Shown piece by piece: positions 24,003 through 36,421 of a DNA stretch of 64,000 nucleotides. The stretch is from contig JASPKZ010007432.1 of assembly GCA_030220185.1 (NCBI GenBank), forward strand, positions 1 through 64,000. Reading direction: 5' to 3'. The position numbers and the translations under genes were made by a program. The DNA is from Diploptera punctata (lineage: Eukaryota; Arthropoda; Insecta; Blattodea; Blaberidae). The notes below the pieces were generated by a model that ran no database searches, had not been told where the DNA came from, and saw only the letters and a list, made by a program, of their open reading frames with translations. Each line of letters begins with the position of its first letter. The first letter of the stretch is position 1.

Positions 24003-24294
24003 TACATATATGCATAGATTGACTTTTTAATAAATTGGGTTGTATAAATACATAATGTCCTCCTTACCTTAGTTTAACACCTCTCTTTTATGTACATGTA
24101 AGTGTCCTTCATATTTTTGGCCTAATAGGGAAATGACCTGTCAAGAGAGGAATTTTAACCCTTTGATTACTCGCACGCACATTTTTTACAACCACCCAAG
24201 GTTATGGAAATCCTCCCCGGATAAGCGATTAGCTAAATCCTAATGTTATAAAATTTAATATAACTTTAATTAGGACTTGTATATTATTTATAAT

Positions 24295-24634
24295 GTCTAC
24301 CGCTGTGGTCTCGAGGTAGCGTGCTGCCTTGTCACGCAGCGGGCCAGGATTCGATCCCCGGTCAGGGAAGTTTTTCTGAGTGGAGTTTTTATCGGGGTTT
24401 TTCGTCACCTGTCAGACAAATGTCAGGAAAACTTTAAGGCCCAAACCGTCCCCGAAATCATATGGCCATCATCATCATTCTTATCATTATCATCATCCTC
24501 ATCATCCTTCACCGGTGTGGAAAGCAACGGTAAGCTACCACACCATAATTCCCTAGTAAAGCTGCAAGCATAGAATGAAAATACTATGATTGCAGTGAAG
24601 GACCTACCTTCGGGCACAATTACTATGGATGGAT
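24295..24634 (+). mobile_element. SINE-1, tail type I
   Basis: Head GTCTACCGCTGTGGTCTCGA, ends CTATGGATGGAT. Flanks share ATATTATT, a weak duplication. Confidence 0.9.
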
Positions 24635-24654
24635 ATTATTAATACTGTATTTTT

Positions 24655-24715
24655 ATATGTGTGCTGTGCGAGTAGAAATGAGTCTTAATGGCCTTAACTC
24701 AACCAGAATATAATA
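24655..24715 (+). mobile_element. solo 3' end of CR1-type LINE
   Basis: 'GTCTTAATGGCCTTAACTCA' and 'ACCAGAATATAATAAAC' match the CR1 tail. Confidence 0.5.
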
Positions 24716-24871
24716 AACATTATCATTCCATTCCAATAACGTAGTTTGACCTCTCACCTTATAGGTACACTATTTTTACGTGCCACATGCCACCCTGGTT
24801 ATTGTTGTTTATCATCGTCATCGTCACCGTCATCACCATCATTATTATTATCATTATTATCATTATCATAT

Positions 24872-25208
24872 GTCCACCGCTGTGGTCTCGAGGCAGCGTG
24901 CTGCCTTGTCACGCAGCGGGCCCGGATTCGATCCCCGGTCGGGGCAGTTTTTCTGGGTGAGGTTTTTATCGGGGTTTTACCTCACCTGTAAGACAAATGT
25001 CAGGAAAACTTTAAGGCCCAAACGGTCCCCAAAATCATATGGTCATCATCCTTACCATTATCATTATCATCATCATCCTCCACCGGTGTGGAAAGCAACG
25101 GGAAGCTACCACACTTACACAATTCTCTAGTAAAGCTGCAAGCATAGCATGAAAATGCTATGATTGCAGTGAAGGACCTGCCTTCGGGCAGAATTACAAT
25201 GGATGGAT
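24872..25208 (+). mobile_element. SINE-1, tail type I
   Basis: Full-length copy inside a CAT/ATT-rich tract. Ends CAATGGATGGAT. Flanking ATCATTATC repeats make the duplication ambiguous. Confidence 0.9.
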
Positions 25209-25247
25209 CATTATCATTATTATCATTATCATCGTCATTATTAAAAG

Positions 25248-25249
<2 letters not shown>

Positions 25250-25284
<35 letters not shown>

Positions 25285-25302
25285 GTTATTATTATAATTA
25301 TA

Positions 25303-25338
<36 letters not shown>
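25250..25338. repeat. (ATT)n microsatellite, interrupted
   Basis: About 90 bp of ATT with a few ATAGTT and ATAATT interruptions. Confidence 0.9.
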
Positions 25339-25344
25339 TTCTTT

Positions 25345-25430
25345 ATTTTAATACCAACCTCATTTCGTAATTCCGCATACTTTGAGAGTTATGATTAATT
25401 AAAATGTGGGAGGTTTGAATGGGATACGGT
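25345..25430. mobile_element. solo terminal repeat of the mariner-like element
   Basis: 'AATACCAACCTCATTTCGTA' through 'AATGTGGGAGGTTTGAATGG' matches the right terminal repeat of the mariner-like element at 39644-40152. Confidence 0.7.
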
Positions 25431-25945
25431 GTATTTCCGTGTATAGTTCACAATACTATTCATTCTTACGATAGAATTATTTAATCTGTGGTTTTAAATG
25501 AAATAATGACAATTACTGTACATAGCAAAAGCATTAATATTAAAAAATAAGCAACGTCCTATAACGAATTTTCAGTTTAATAAATAGCGTTCTCCACTTG
25601 CGCTGTTTCATTGGTATAATGATTACTTGAGTCATAAGGAAAATTATTTATCTATTCCGTTAGCTCATGCAACAGAGTCTCAGTTCTGTATTTCGAAAGT
25701 CATGGATTTTATTCCTGGGATAGTGAAAGCTACTTCTTGTCATTATTTTTCTTTGATGTTAAAGCAAACACTGGGATGAATTTTCTTTTACCATATATTA
25801 TTAACCAACCACAACTTCATAATTGATTAAAAATTCAGGTCATTAAATTCGGTAATACAACACATGACTTTAATTATACAGACAATACACATACATTTTA
25901 AAGGCATATATCCAATTTATAGATTGGATATGATCCACCAAATAT
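25431..25945. other. unassigned AT-rich sequence
   Basis: No gene or repeat family recognised. Confidence 0.4.
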
Positions 25946-26035
25946 CAGAATAATAATAATAATAATAATAACAACAATAACAATAATACTAATAATGAAA
26001 ATGGTAATCAGAAGATAACGTAAAAGTAAATCCTC

Positions 26036-26560
26036 TAATCGTGAGAGGCGAAATACAAGGTCGAGGGATTGGATGAGATAAAGCCCTTATTTATATTCAT
26101 ATATATATATATATATAAGTTTTCTTGGGTTTTCCGCGTCATGGATTCAAGGTTTCCTCTGGCCACTGATTCCGACGTTTCGGCATGATCCCATATGTCA
26201 TTATCAAGGAATGAATCATTCCTTGATAATGGCATGTGGGATCATACCGAAACGTCGGAATCAGTGAAGAGAAAAACCTTGAATCCATGACGCGGAAAAC
26301 CCAAGAAAACTTACTTAATCATGCTTATATTAGCGAAAATCTACAATATATATATAAGGATGTCGACTGACCAAGCTTGTCATAGGGACATATGAAATGA
26401 AATAGAACGAAATTAATTATATGAGTATGGAGAAATGTTCTTTTTTTTTTGGAGGGAGAAAACGGGAGAAAAGCCTAATCTGGCTCCAATTCGTCCGCCA
26501 GGTACCCCAAATGGGATTACCCAGATTGGAGGGCGAATATGTAACCACTTGCTTGCTATA
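26036..26560 (-). mobile_element. SINE-3, diverged copy interrupted by a fold-back
   Basis: Left piece 26036-26098 ('GGTCGAGGGATTGGATGAGA') and right piece 26358-26560 ('GAGTATGGAGAAATG', 'CCAATTCGTCCGCCAG') match the two halves of the SINE-3 copies at 39072 and 45203. The fold-back at 26116-26313 with flanking TA runs lies between them. Confidence 0.65.
26116..26313. mobile_element. fold-back with ~98-bp arms and hammerhead-like motif
   Basis: Arms TAAGTTTTCTTGGGTTTTCC (left) and the complement ending at 26313 are nearly identical. The right arm carries TTGATAATGGCATG, a hairpin and CCGAAACGTCGG (26223-26258). TA microsatellites flank it. A single-arm copy is at 41475-41570. Confidence 0.8.
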
Positions 26561-26575
26561 TGTATCCGAAAAGTA

Positions 26576-26794
<219 letters not shown>

Positions 26795-26795
26795 A

Positions 26796-27150
26796 TAAAA
26801 TTTTGGCAACGCAGATGGATTTTATACGAAGGGCAGCAAGAATTTCAAGAAGAGAAAAAATTAGGAACTCAGTTATAAGGGAGAAATTGAAGGTTGGAGA
26901 CACTATTTTAGATTATATTAAAACTCAGCAATTAAGATGGTACGGACATGTCCAGCAAATGGAAGAGGATCGACTACCAACATTTGTTTTGGAATGGAAA
27001 CCCGAGGGAAGACGAGACAGAGGAAGACCTAAAACCTCCTGGAGTCAGGAAATATATTTATACATGAAGGAGAAACGTCTACAACCAGGAGATTGGATTG
27101 ACCGACAAAATTGGCTATTGGCAATCGGACGATGTCAAAGATATTAATCA
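26796..27150 (+). mobile_element. LINE-B 3' end
   Basis: Encodes FIRRAARISRREKIRNSVIR, QLRWYGHVQQMEEDRLP, GRRDRGRPKTSW: an RTE-type C-terminal tail that stays open to a stop near 27147. Preceded by the ATT microsatellite. Confidence 0.82.
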
Positions 27151-27286
27151 ACCGATGATCTATCTATAAAAAATTGGTCAGAAGATAACAATTAAGACTC
27201 AAAGTTGAAACCTTGTAGCCAAACAACTTGGCCAGGTATTTTATGATTTTTGTCAGTCATGGTAAATTCTGGGTTAGAAGTTCATT

Positions 27287-28568
27287 ATCATAAGTAATGC
27301 CACGAGTTAATTTATCTAGAGAATTTGGAAATCAAGAGTGGCATTTGTTAGGACTATTCAACGAATAAAATTAAGGTGTTTACTCAAAAATCATTATTTA
27401 AATATAGTTATTTTAAAATATTTATATATTTAATGTAAACGACGATGTTTGAAAACAAATGAGAAACCATTGGTACGCTTCATTTGCTTATTTTGTTCGT
27501 CACTGCAACCAGATCATATTATTTATTGCCAAAGGAACGCAATATTGTAAGAATGCACTCTAGTGGAGAAAAAATGAAATACATCAAACTGTATATTAAT
27601 TCACTTCTGATGTCCTATGATGTAAATATGACAATTATATTTTTCTTGGAAAAAATACATTTAAGAAAGTGCAAACAGTGGTTTCTTTTTTTGGTGGTAT
27701 AATAAATTGCTACAAATGTTTTTATATTAACTCCCGCATGCGGTATGTGTTGACATTCTTGCACTATATATATAATCTGGTAGCCGTATTTCTTAGAGAG
27801 TCAGTCACTGCAAAATAATGCTATGACCTATTCAGAATATTAAAAACGAGGTGCTTTCTTTATTATGACTATTTAACTCATGTCGCAAATGGTAGTCAAT
27901 GACCAATCACGTTTCAATGAATTCTGTTTTATACCAATGACAGTCGTGTTTCACCTCGCTCTTTATCGATTTCTCTTTATCAGCTCCTGCTTTTGTGATA
28001 AAGAACGCTCCTCCTTTTTTAATATTCTGAACAGGTTAGTCCATTATATTTCTCAAACAAATACATTGAATATAGCAAATAATGAATAGATTCAGTGATT
28101 TTACTGAGTTGTTTATTCAAAATATAAATGATTAACCTATAATGTTGATTATAATAGTTTGATGTGTGTCATTATTTCTCCACTAGAGTGCATTCTTACA
28201 ATATTGCGATTCTATTTGGCAATAAATAATATGATCGAGTTGCAGTGAATATATATAACCTCACATTTCTAATTTGTTTTCAAACATCGCCGTTTACACC
28301 GTTAACTATATTCAAATAATGATTTTTTTAGTAAAGAGCTTAACTTTATTCGTTAAATAGTCCTAACAAATGCCACTCTTGATTTCCAAATTCTCTAGAT
28401 AAATTCACGACACACGAAGTGAGTCGTGAATTTATCGATACTTTGGAAATCATTCGTGGCATTACTTATGATAAACTTTAGTTGGTAAATTCTAGGCGAA
28501 ACACGACTGTGATTGGTTGTAAATCAAAAATCATTGTAACGTGATTGGTCATTTGGGGCATGAGTTAA
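27287..28568 (-). mobile_element. non-autonomous element 'M', copy 4, split by copy 5
   Basis: 27287-27867 matches copy 3 (13449-14156) up to CTTTCTTTATTATGA. The homology resumes exactly at 28471 with TAAACTTTAGTTGG and runs to GGGGCATGAGTTAAAT. Copy 5 fills the gap. Confidence 0.82.
27868..28470 (+). mobile_element. non-autonomous element 'M', copy 5, nested in copy 4
   Basis: Starts ACTATTTAACTCATGTCGC and ends GTGGCATTACTTATG, in opposite orientation to its host. TTATGA or a subset occurs at both junctions and may be the target duplication. It also contains the internal hairpin near 28395-28450. Confidence 0.82.
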
Positions 28569-28724
28569 ATAACAAGAATTCATTTCATCATTAATCAAAC
28601 TCCGTATCTCATTAAAATTAAATCTCAATGAATTTTCACACAATACATGAATAACTCAAAAAATATACAGCCTGCTGGCATACAATCTAAGATCTTACAC
28701 ATGTATGACGAAAATTGTTGAAAC

Positions 28725-29115
28725 GTCGAAATTAATAATAATAACTTTATGGAATTTCTAGAAGAGATAAAATAAGAAACAGTGTAATTAAACGAAAGAT
28801 GAATGTTCAAACTTCAATTGTGGATTTCATTTTTTTAAAAATTAAAATGATATGGTCATGTAAAAAAGAATGACAAAAGGCAAATTCCCAGGAAGAAACT
28901 ATAATGGCTGCAACTTGGTAGAAGAATTATAGAACGGCCAAAAATAATGTGGATTGATGTTTTAAGCAGTATGAGGGGAAAAAGGATTGAGCGATGAAGA
29001 TTGGAATGACAGAGATCTGGAGGAGAATGACAGTAGATTAATTGGGCGCAGAAAGATGATGTGAAGCATTGTGAAACCTGTTAAATAAATAAATAAATAA
29101 AAATAATAATAATTA
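28725..29115 (+). mobile_element. LINE-B, highly decayed 3' end
   Basis: Scraps of 'EEIK*ETV', 'MIWSCKK', 'GRIIERPKIMWIDVL' and 'DWNDRDLEE' in shifting frames, ending in AAATAAATAAATAAAAATAAT. Recognisable only beside the copies at 30684 and 32914. Confidence 0.6.
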
Positions 29116-29261
29116 TACGAGTAAGAAGACTTAAGTGGTAACGTTTTCATATACGAGAGGTCCCGAATTCAAACTTCTTTTTTATTTTTCTGGTTTTTCT
29201 CAGTCTTCATAACAAATTCTGTGTTGGAATATCATTAGCAGGAAACATTTCATAATAACTA

Positions 29262-29560
29262 CCTAACTCACTCACTGGCACTATCGAACCCGTAGGTTCA
29301 TGGCCGCGTGAAAAAGTTCTCCACACATCTCTATCCTGAGCAAATGTTTTTCAATCATTCCCTGTATAATCTACTTCCCTCAAATCATAGTTAATGTTAT
29401 TCTCCCAGCTCATTCTTGGTCTACCAACTGGGCATTTTCCCTCTGGTTTACCTACAAGAAGCTTCTATGCACGTATTTCATTCACCATTCGAGCCACATG
29501 TCCTGCCCATCGCAGTCTACGAGATTTAACTGTTCTTATGATATTTTTAAATAAATAATA
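29262..29560 (-). mobile_element. LINE-A 3' end
   Basis: Begins CTCACTCACTGGCACTATCG and runs to GTTCTTATGATATT; complement of the GRP-RW and VRAAMN region. 5'-truncated. Confidence 0.8.
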
Positions 29561-29729
29561 GACGCGAAATGACATTAGACGTTAAAGCATATACAAAAAT
29601 AAGTTTGTAAAAATACTCTTTGTTGGCCTACTTTACAATCTCTAAAATTGTAAGTTTAAGTTGAGTTACATTACGTTTCATTGACATTTACTGGTAATTG
29701 TGGTAGGAAGATTCCATTTAAACTTCGAA

Positions 29730-31130
29730 TATTGCTGAACTGAAAGCGAAATTCCTTTAGTAGATTATAGTTTACCTCGACAATTGTTATGGACGGCAAT
29801 GAGAAATATGAATATAAGTGAAAAATGGATTAACATTGTTAGGAGGATCTATAGTAATACAAAAGCTAAAGTAAAAATACAGAATAATTTAACAGAGGAA
29901 TTTGCAGTGAATAAAGGCCTAAGCAGGGATGCAGTTTGTCACCAATTCTTTTTAACATTTATTTAGACCAGGCTCTTAACTTATGGTATAAAAAATGTCC
30001 TGAAATGGGTATTCCTATAGGAGGAAGAGTACTGCATTCATTGTTGTTTGCAGATGATATGAAATATATGATCCATCCATAGTAATTCTGCCCGAAGGCA
30101 GGTCCTTCACTGCAATCACAGCATTTTCATGCTATGCTTGCAGCTTTACTAGGGAATTGTGTAGGTGTAGTAGCTTCCCGTTGCTTTCCACACCGGTGAA
30201 GGATGATGATGATAATGATAAGGATGATCATGGCCATATGATTTCGGGGACCGTTTGAGCCTTAAAGTTTGCCTGACATTTATCTTACAGGCGAGGAAAA
30301 ACCCCGATAAAAACCTCACTCAGAAAAACTGCCCCGACCGGGGATCGAACCCGGGCCCGCTGTGTGACAAGGCAGCACGCTACCTCGAGACCACAGCGGT
30401 GGACAAATATATGATAAATAAACTAATTTAAGAATATAAAAAATGGGGACTGAATATAAATTTACAGAAAACAGAATATATGTGTTTGAGAAAGGGTGTG
30501 ATGTCCTCAAACTCGAAACAGAGAAAATAAAAAAAATGTGATTTTTTTAAATACCTTGGATCAATAATTACAAGTTTAGGTACCTGTGAGAGAGATGTAC
30601 AGACTAAAATTGCGATGGCAAAAAATGCAACTAAAACATTACATGGAATAATTTAGAACAAAAATATCACAAAGGAAACTTAAATGAAAATTTATAAGAG
30701 CATAATACAGAATATTTTGTCATATGGGAGTGAAACTTGGTCTTTGACGGAAGTACAAAAAAATAAGATCAGAACAGTTGAATTTGATTATTTTAGAAGA
30801 AGCCTCCAAAAAACAAGACAGGATAAAATAAGAAATGAATTCCTTTGGAGAGAAATGAATGTCACCACATCGGTTGTTAAGATGATTGAAAATCAAACGC
30901 TTAAATGGTATGGCCATGTACAAAGAATGGAAAATGAAAGATGACCAAAAAATATATACCAATGGTCACCCCCTGGAAGAAATAAACGTGGCAGACCAAG
31001 ATGGAAATGGAAATCCTACGTCAGAACTATAATGGATGATAGGAATTTGGAAGAGGGAGATTGGAATGATAGAGATAAATGGAAACTGAAGACGGCTAAC
31101 CTATAAATGGGGGAAAGCCGAAGAAGAAGA
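29730..31130 (+). mobile_element. LINE-B copy with RT palm end, carrying a SINE-1 insertion
   Basis: Encodes LPRQLLWTAMRNMNISEKWI and EEFAVNKGLSRDAV (29770-29940), the RT GLRQG region in altered form; GIPIGGRVLHSLLFADDMKY with the catalytic FADD (about 30005-30065); then after the SINE KWGLNINLQKTEYM, FFKYLGSIITS, MKIYKSIIQNILSYGSETW (30684-30745), TLKWYGHVQRMENER (to 30944) and NKRGRPRWKWK. Several stops and shifts; inactive. Ends near GCCGAAGAAGAAGATTATAG. Confidence 0.85.
30073..30404 (-). mobile_element. SINE-1, tail type I, with perfect 11-bp duplication
   Basis: Flanked by AAATATATGAT at 30062-30072 and 30405-30415. It interrupts LINE-B just after the FADD motif. The duplication fixes both ends of the family: 5' GTCCACCGC and 3' ...CTATGGATGG. 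Confidence 0.95.
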
Positions 31131-31635
31131 TTATAGTGTATCTACCTTGCATGTACATGTTAAAAAAAGGATATAGTTTTCATTCCCTTTTGTAATAAAT
31201 TTAAATTCTTACAAACGCATCTCTGTATTATTAAAATGAGAGAGAAAAATATCGTCTTTCTTCTCTTTGTACGAGCTTTAAATTAAGTCTATGTAATTAC
31301 ATTTATTAACCGTCCTCACCTCGCGACATTCGTAACCTGTGTTGTCATGGCAACCAATAAACTAACATAGAAAACTTAACGTCGCATGCTCATTGCATTT
31401 TTTTGTATCGTGGCACGTAGCCAAGAGGCCTTTGGATCGATTCTTAGAGTTCATTGATACAGTCTGCGCAATAACCCATATGGAAATGAGATTTTTATTT
31501 TATTATGAGACGCTTGAACATCTCTGATCATACTTGTGTGTAAAATATATTCATAAAAAGAGAAAAGTGACAACGATCGCTGGTTTCTTCGGAAATTTTA
31601 AGCGTATCTGATACCTCGGTTATCCAAACATCAAT
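31131..31635. other. unassigned sequence
   Basis: No gene or family recognised. Confidence 0.4.
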
Positions 31636-32490
31636 AAAATGTTTTGCGCGATAGTGCGTTTTGTCGTACTTACAGCAATGGCGACCATGATTCAAAGTTC
31701 AATTTCCAACATTTCGGGGTTGCCAACCTAAATAACTATACTGTAATATTACATATTACAAACCATGTGTAGGAAGTAAAACAACTGTCCTCTATGTATA
31801 CTACGTACGCTTAGCGACAAAAATAAATGAGCCCTTCAAAATGCAAAGTTCCTGTTATGGCCCACTGCGCATGCTAGAAAAGCCATAGCTGTTGTTCACG
31901 AGGTAACGCATTGATAAATATTTTAAATACGCAGTATTTGGTTTTGATCGTCTTAAATAGTTAAAGAACAGTTAAGGAGACATGTTTCTAGATATTTACG
32001 AGTGTTCGACAAATGCAATATTATTCAAATTGCGACATTTTAAATAAAGTTCAACTCTCGTTCATTGTGTAAAAGTAAACAAGGCAACTAATATCCGACT
32101 TTCGAGTAGCGTAGATCGTTAAAATACTTACAACAAGATGAATTTTATTAATTTGTATTTTCGCAAAATGCATCCTATAACATTTAATTCCTGCCACGTA
32201 ATCTACATCCACTTTATACTATCTTAAGCAATATTCCTGCCTTCGTAAACTATGTAACACTATACAGCTACCGGTATAAATTTAATTGTGTGTGCAGTAT
32301 CATGTTTTAATAATAATGCTATAAATGTATGTAATAAAATATAATATAGCTTCATATATTTATGAGTTTGTTTATTCATTGCTTATTAGTGAGGAAAACG
32401 TTTCACCCTTCAATTAAAATATTTGGTTTATATAATTATGTGAAAGTCCAGCGTAATGATAGCCCACAGATGATGGACAATAATAAAAAA

Positions 32491-32646
<156 letters not shown>

Positions 32647-32689
32647 TCCATCATCTATAATAATAATAATAATAATAATGGGATGTATC

Positions 32690-33345
32690 AAATGATGTGA
32701 AGAATGTAATTACCTGGGAATCAAAATTAACTCAAAATGTACCCAAGAAAATGACAAAATATAGAATTAAAAAAGGCAGATCGGTAATAACAATATTAAA
32801 CGGAGTTTTGTGGGATAAAAACATAAGAACAAATACCAAATTATAAATGTATAAATCCATAATTCGAAGCATGCTAACATACGGTGCAGAAACTTGACAG
32901 TTGAATAAAAATTTTGAGTTTAAAGTTTATGTCTACTGAAATGGATTCTTTCAGACGCTCAACTAGACATTCTAAATTAGAAAAAATTCAGAAATACAAT
33001 CATCACACAACAAATGAAAGTCCACAATTCAATATTAGATTTTGTGAGATACAGACAACTAGATGGTATGGTCATATGCGTAGGATGCCAGAGAAAAGAT
33101 TACTCAGACAAGCTTCGAAATGGATTCCACCTGGAAAAGGAAAGAGAGCTCGACCTAGATTTAAATGGATAGATTATGTAAGAAGAGGTATAAGGGAGCT
33201 AGGTCTAGAAGAAATGGAACGAGAAGATAGAGAAGAATGGAGAAAGAAGATAAAAAAATTTTAAAATGCTTTGGGGATAGGGAGATTTTTATTACACTGT
33301 AAACCTGTTTATAAATGAATGAATGAATAAATAAATAAATAAACA
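32690..33345 (+). mobile_element. LINE-B 3' end
   Basis: Shows YKSIIRSMLTYGAET (about 32850-32895), STEMDSFRRSTRHSKLEKIQ, QTTRWYGHMRRMPEKRL, GKRARPRFKWIDYV and EEMEREDREEWRKK (frame open 32914-33264). Ends TGAATGAATGAATAAATAAA. 5'-truncated and frame-broken. Confidence 0.82.
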
Positions 33346-33461
33346 AATAATAATATTAATAATAAAAATAGTAATACTTCCAAATAGTTAGTACGTGTTT
33401 TTCTTTAAGAATGAACATACAGAATAAAATAGATAGCATTTTAACAATTAAAAAAATTAAC

Positions 33462-33535
33462 CTCACCGGGAATCGAACCTGTGAGCTCTTGCATTCGAGT
33501 CAAGCCAGTAAGCACCGAGCTAAGCTTTCACTGCG
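33462..33535 (-). mobile_element. tRNA-like SINE head (SINE-6)
   Basis: The complement reads AAAGCTTAGCTCGGTGCTTA with an A box, and CAGGTTCGATTCCCGGTGAG with a B box. Spacing is tRNA-like but no complete cloverleaf forms, so it is treated as tRNA-derived. Confidence 0.5.
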
Positions 33536-34030
33536 TTGTTGTGTTTAGAAAGAATGCTCTTCAAAGGAAGAAGGGAAACGTATTGTAGCTCTAGTGCGCA
33601 ATAAGTTTACACGTGTGAATCGCGCGTTACAACTTGAAATATTCGAGATCGAGAGTCGGCCCATTCTTTTTGCGCTAAGTGTACAATGTATATACAAAAA
33701 TACATCCAAAAGGTAGTGTTAATATATATTATACAAAACTAATCACTGCATTTTAAATTAACTTTATTTGAAACAATATAAAACAATAAATACGTACTTA
33801 CAGCCAAATTATCAATGATTAGTGTCACGGCCTGCTGTAGTTTCAACTAATACACATTGCCCACACTGTTAACGTTAGTCAGTTGTTTATAATGAACGCA
33901 AATGTTTCCAACAAAGATTTTATTATCTTACTATTACTTATTATTTTGAAAACAACATCGCGCAAAAAATAATGTGCAACGCACGTTTGTGAAGTGTTTT
34001 ACAGAATCTCGGAAATTAAAAACCTGTGAA

Positions 34031-35060
34031 AGAATGCAACGCCCAAAAATAAATAGTAAGTTCTAAAATTCTGAAGTATGTGTGTACAGTTATTTAGTAC
34101 CTACTCTATGTTGGCTGCACTGGAACACGTCTTTGTTGTTGCATAGAATATTCGTTAAAATCAATAATGGCTGCCACGTCTTCATGCTATGTATGTAGTT
34201 AAATATTATAAAAAAAATATTGAAATAATAGTTAGAAAAAAGTAAAAATCATTGTAAATGGTGGGAAATCATTTAAAAAATGAAACCCTAAGAATAAAAT
34301 TTGACAGGAGTTTATGAAGGAAATTAAAAATTGCGTCACGGGTTGTAAAGTTTAGCCAAAATTTGTAATAAATTCTTTCAAATTCTGCTCGTAGATAGGT
34401 AAGTAGGTAGGCCAGCAGTACTTAATTTAATTATCTTTAACAGCTAAGATCGTTAGCGTCATGAAAGGGTCGACAAATTTTCAAATTTGAGATTCTTTCA
34501 TATGCTACAGTCCTTTATCTTCCACTCAAGACCCACGGCTTTACTTCCCTTTCCGATGTAAATCCTATTCAGGAATTTCATGTCCTGAAAAAAATCCATT
34601 GAACGTGACCGGGTTTGAATCCGCGAACCTCAGAATGAAAGAAGTGCATGGTAATCACAGTCCACTGGACCTCAATGTATCTTGCGAACGAATGATATAT
34701 TCAGCGGATTAGAGGAACCCCGGTTCGATAGACGGCGGGATGGAAATTTTAATTGTGGTCTAAATTATCAATCTTGGATCTAAGAGGGGTGCAGTGTATA
34801 ATTTTAATCCCTAGATTGTACACTAGATTTCTGGATTAAATTGCAAATCCCTCAAAATTATTGAGAGGGCAAGAGATACTGTTGATGCGACTCGTCCATT
34901 GTCCCGAGTTTCACCTTCCCCTTACTCTTAGTAATCATTTCTCGAACAGCACGTTTAAGCCATACACGAAAACTTAAACTTATATCTATCCTACACTCCA
35001 TTATACACAATACAAGAATACACCTATATAAAGTGGATCTCAGTAGTGGCGCAAAAATTG
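34031..35060. other. mostly unassigned; SINE-5 relic at 34590-34680
   Basis: 'TGACCGGGTTTGAATCCGCG' and 'CAGTCCACTGGACC' match SINE-5 (7818) in the same orientation. The rest shows no gene. Confidence 0.5.
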
Positions 35061-35069
35061 AGAATAGAC

Positions 35070-35727
35070 AACTTACTTACTTACTTACTCAATGGCACTA
35101 TCGAACCCATAGGTTCATGGCCGCACGTACATAAGCTCTCCATACATCCCTATCCTGAGCTAATGCTTTCCAATCATTCCCTGTATAATCTACTCCCCTC
35201 AAATCATAGTTAATGTTGTTCTCCCACCTCATTCTTGGTCTACCAACTGGGCGTTTTCCTTCTGGCTTTCCTACAAGAAGTTTCCATGCACGTCTTTCAT
35301 TCCCCATACGCGCAACATGTCCTGCCCATCGCAGTCTATGAGACTTAACTGTTCTTATTATATCTGGCTTCCTATAAAGACCATGTAGTTCATTGTTTTG
35401 TAGTCTTCTCCATTCACCTGTCTGTTCATCTCTCTTTGGTCCAAAAATTTTCCTAAGAACTTTATTCTCAAATACTCGTAATCTCCTTTCCTCCTTTAAA
35501 GTAAGAGTCCATGTTTCGCACCCATATAATATAACTGGTAGAATAATAGTTTTATATATTTTCAGCTTAACGTTTTTTGAAAGGAGTTGGGACATAAAAA
35601 GTCTCTGCAATGCATAATAGCACGCATTTCCAGAATTGAGCCTATGTTTAATTTCTTTTTGCATCTCATTCCTATTTGTGATTATTGTTCCTAGGTATTT
35701 GAATTCAGCCACTTCCTCAAAATTTCC
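35070..35727 (-). mobile_element. LINE-A, best-preserved copy (204-residue open frame)
   Basis: Encodes, without a break, AEFKYLGTIITNRNEMQKE, LPVILYGCETWTLTLKEERR, ENKVLRKIFGPKRDEQTGEW, RLRWAGHVARMGNERRAWKL, PVGRPRMRW and a C-terminus in VRAAMNLWVR, stop at about 35098. Tail (ACTT)n at 35070-35090 in complement. This is the region after the RT palm of an RTE-type LINE. It is 5'-truncated at the TTAA element, so the copy is not functional, but the intact frame suggests a recent insertion. Confidence 0.88.
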
Positions 35728-35731
35728 TTAA

Positions 35732-36421
35732 GGAGACCGAATGGTAAATTTCAAATGTCTTTTAGTTTTCATCTGATTGTTTTGAAATTTTTATCACATC
35801 CATTATGTGCTTATAGAAGCGTTTGTGTGAATTTGGTGTTTATAAGTAGAATAGTTTTAGGATTATGATTTTTAAACTATTTTTTATATTTCCTAAAAAA
35901 TGCTCCTTACGATGCATTTCTAAATATTCTCTGTTGAAATTTGAGATTCAGAATCTACATGATTCCAATAAACACATTTGCTATGCAAAAACTATTCATA
36001 AAGGGAGAATATTGCTCATTTTTCATTTTTTAAAAAGTATTTTTATCGCTCTTATTATTTTTTCCATCTCAATTTAAAAGAACACGTGTCTTAGACTAGT
36101 AACTGCATAGCAAATATGAATTAGCATTTATTGGAGAGTCTAACCACAAAATTTTACTTTGATAGCAAAAAAAAAAACCTGCATCGTAAGGAGCATTTTA
36201 AGTTTTGGAAAATTAAAAAAAAATGGAAACTGAAAAAAACGCATTTTAAATTTCAAGTAGTAAGGGTATTTATACTCTTACGTCACGGACTCAATTTTGC
36301 TCCTACAATAAAAAATGTTTACATGAAAATGATCCTAAAGAATCTGAGTCATTAAAAAGAAAATAAACAAAAAATGCATTTTTCTCCCGATTTTTTTCAA
36401 CATTTTCACCATTCGGTCCCC
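35732..36421. mobile_element. TTAA-flanked non-autonomous element
   Basis: Terminal repeats GGAGACCGAATGGT (left) and the complement GGGGACCGAATGGT (right), flanked by TTAA at 35728-35731 and 36422-36425. Subterminal inverted blocks TGCTCCTTACGATGCA and TGCATCGTAAGGAGCA, plus TTGCTATGCA/TGCATAGCAA. A TTAA duplication is the hallmark of piggyBac-type elements (established knowledge); no transposase is present. Confidence 0.75.
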
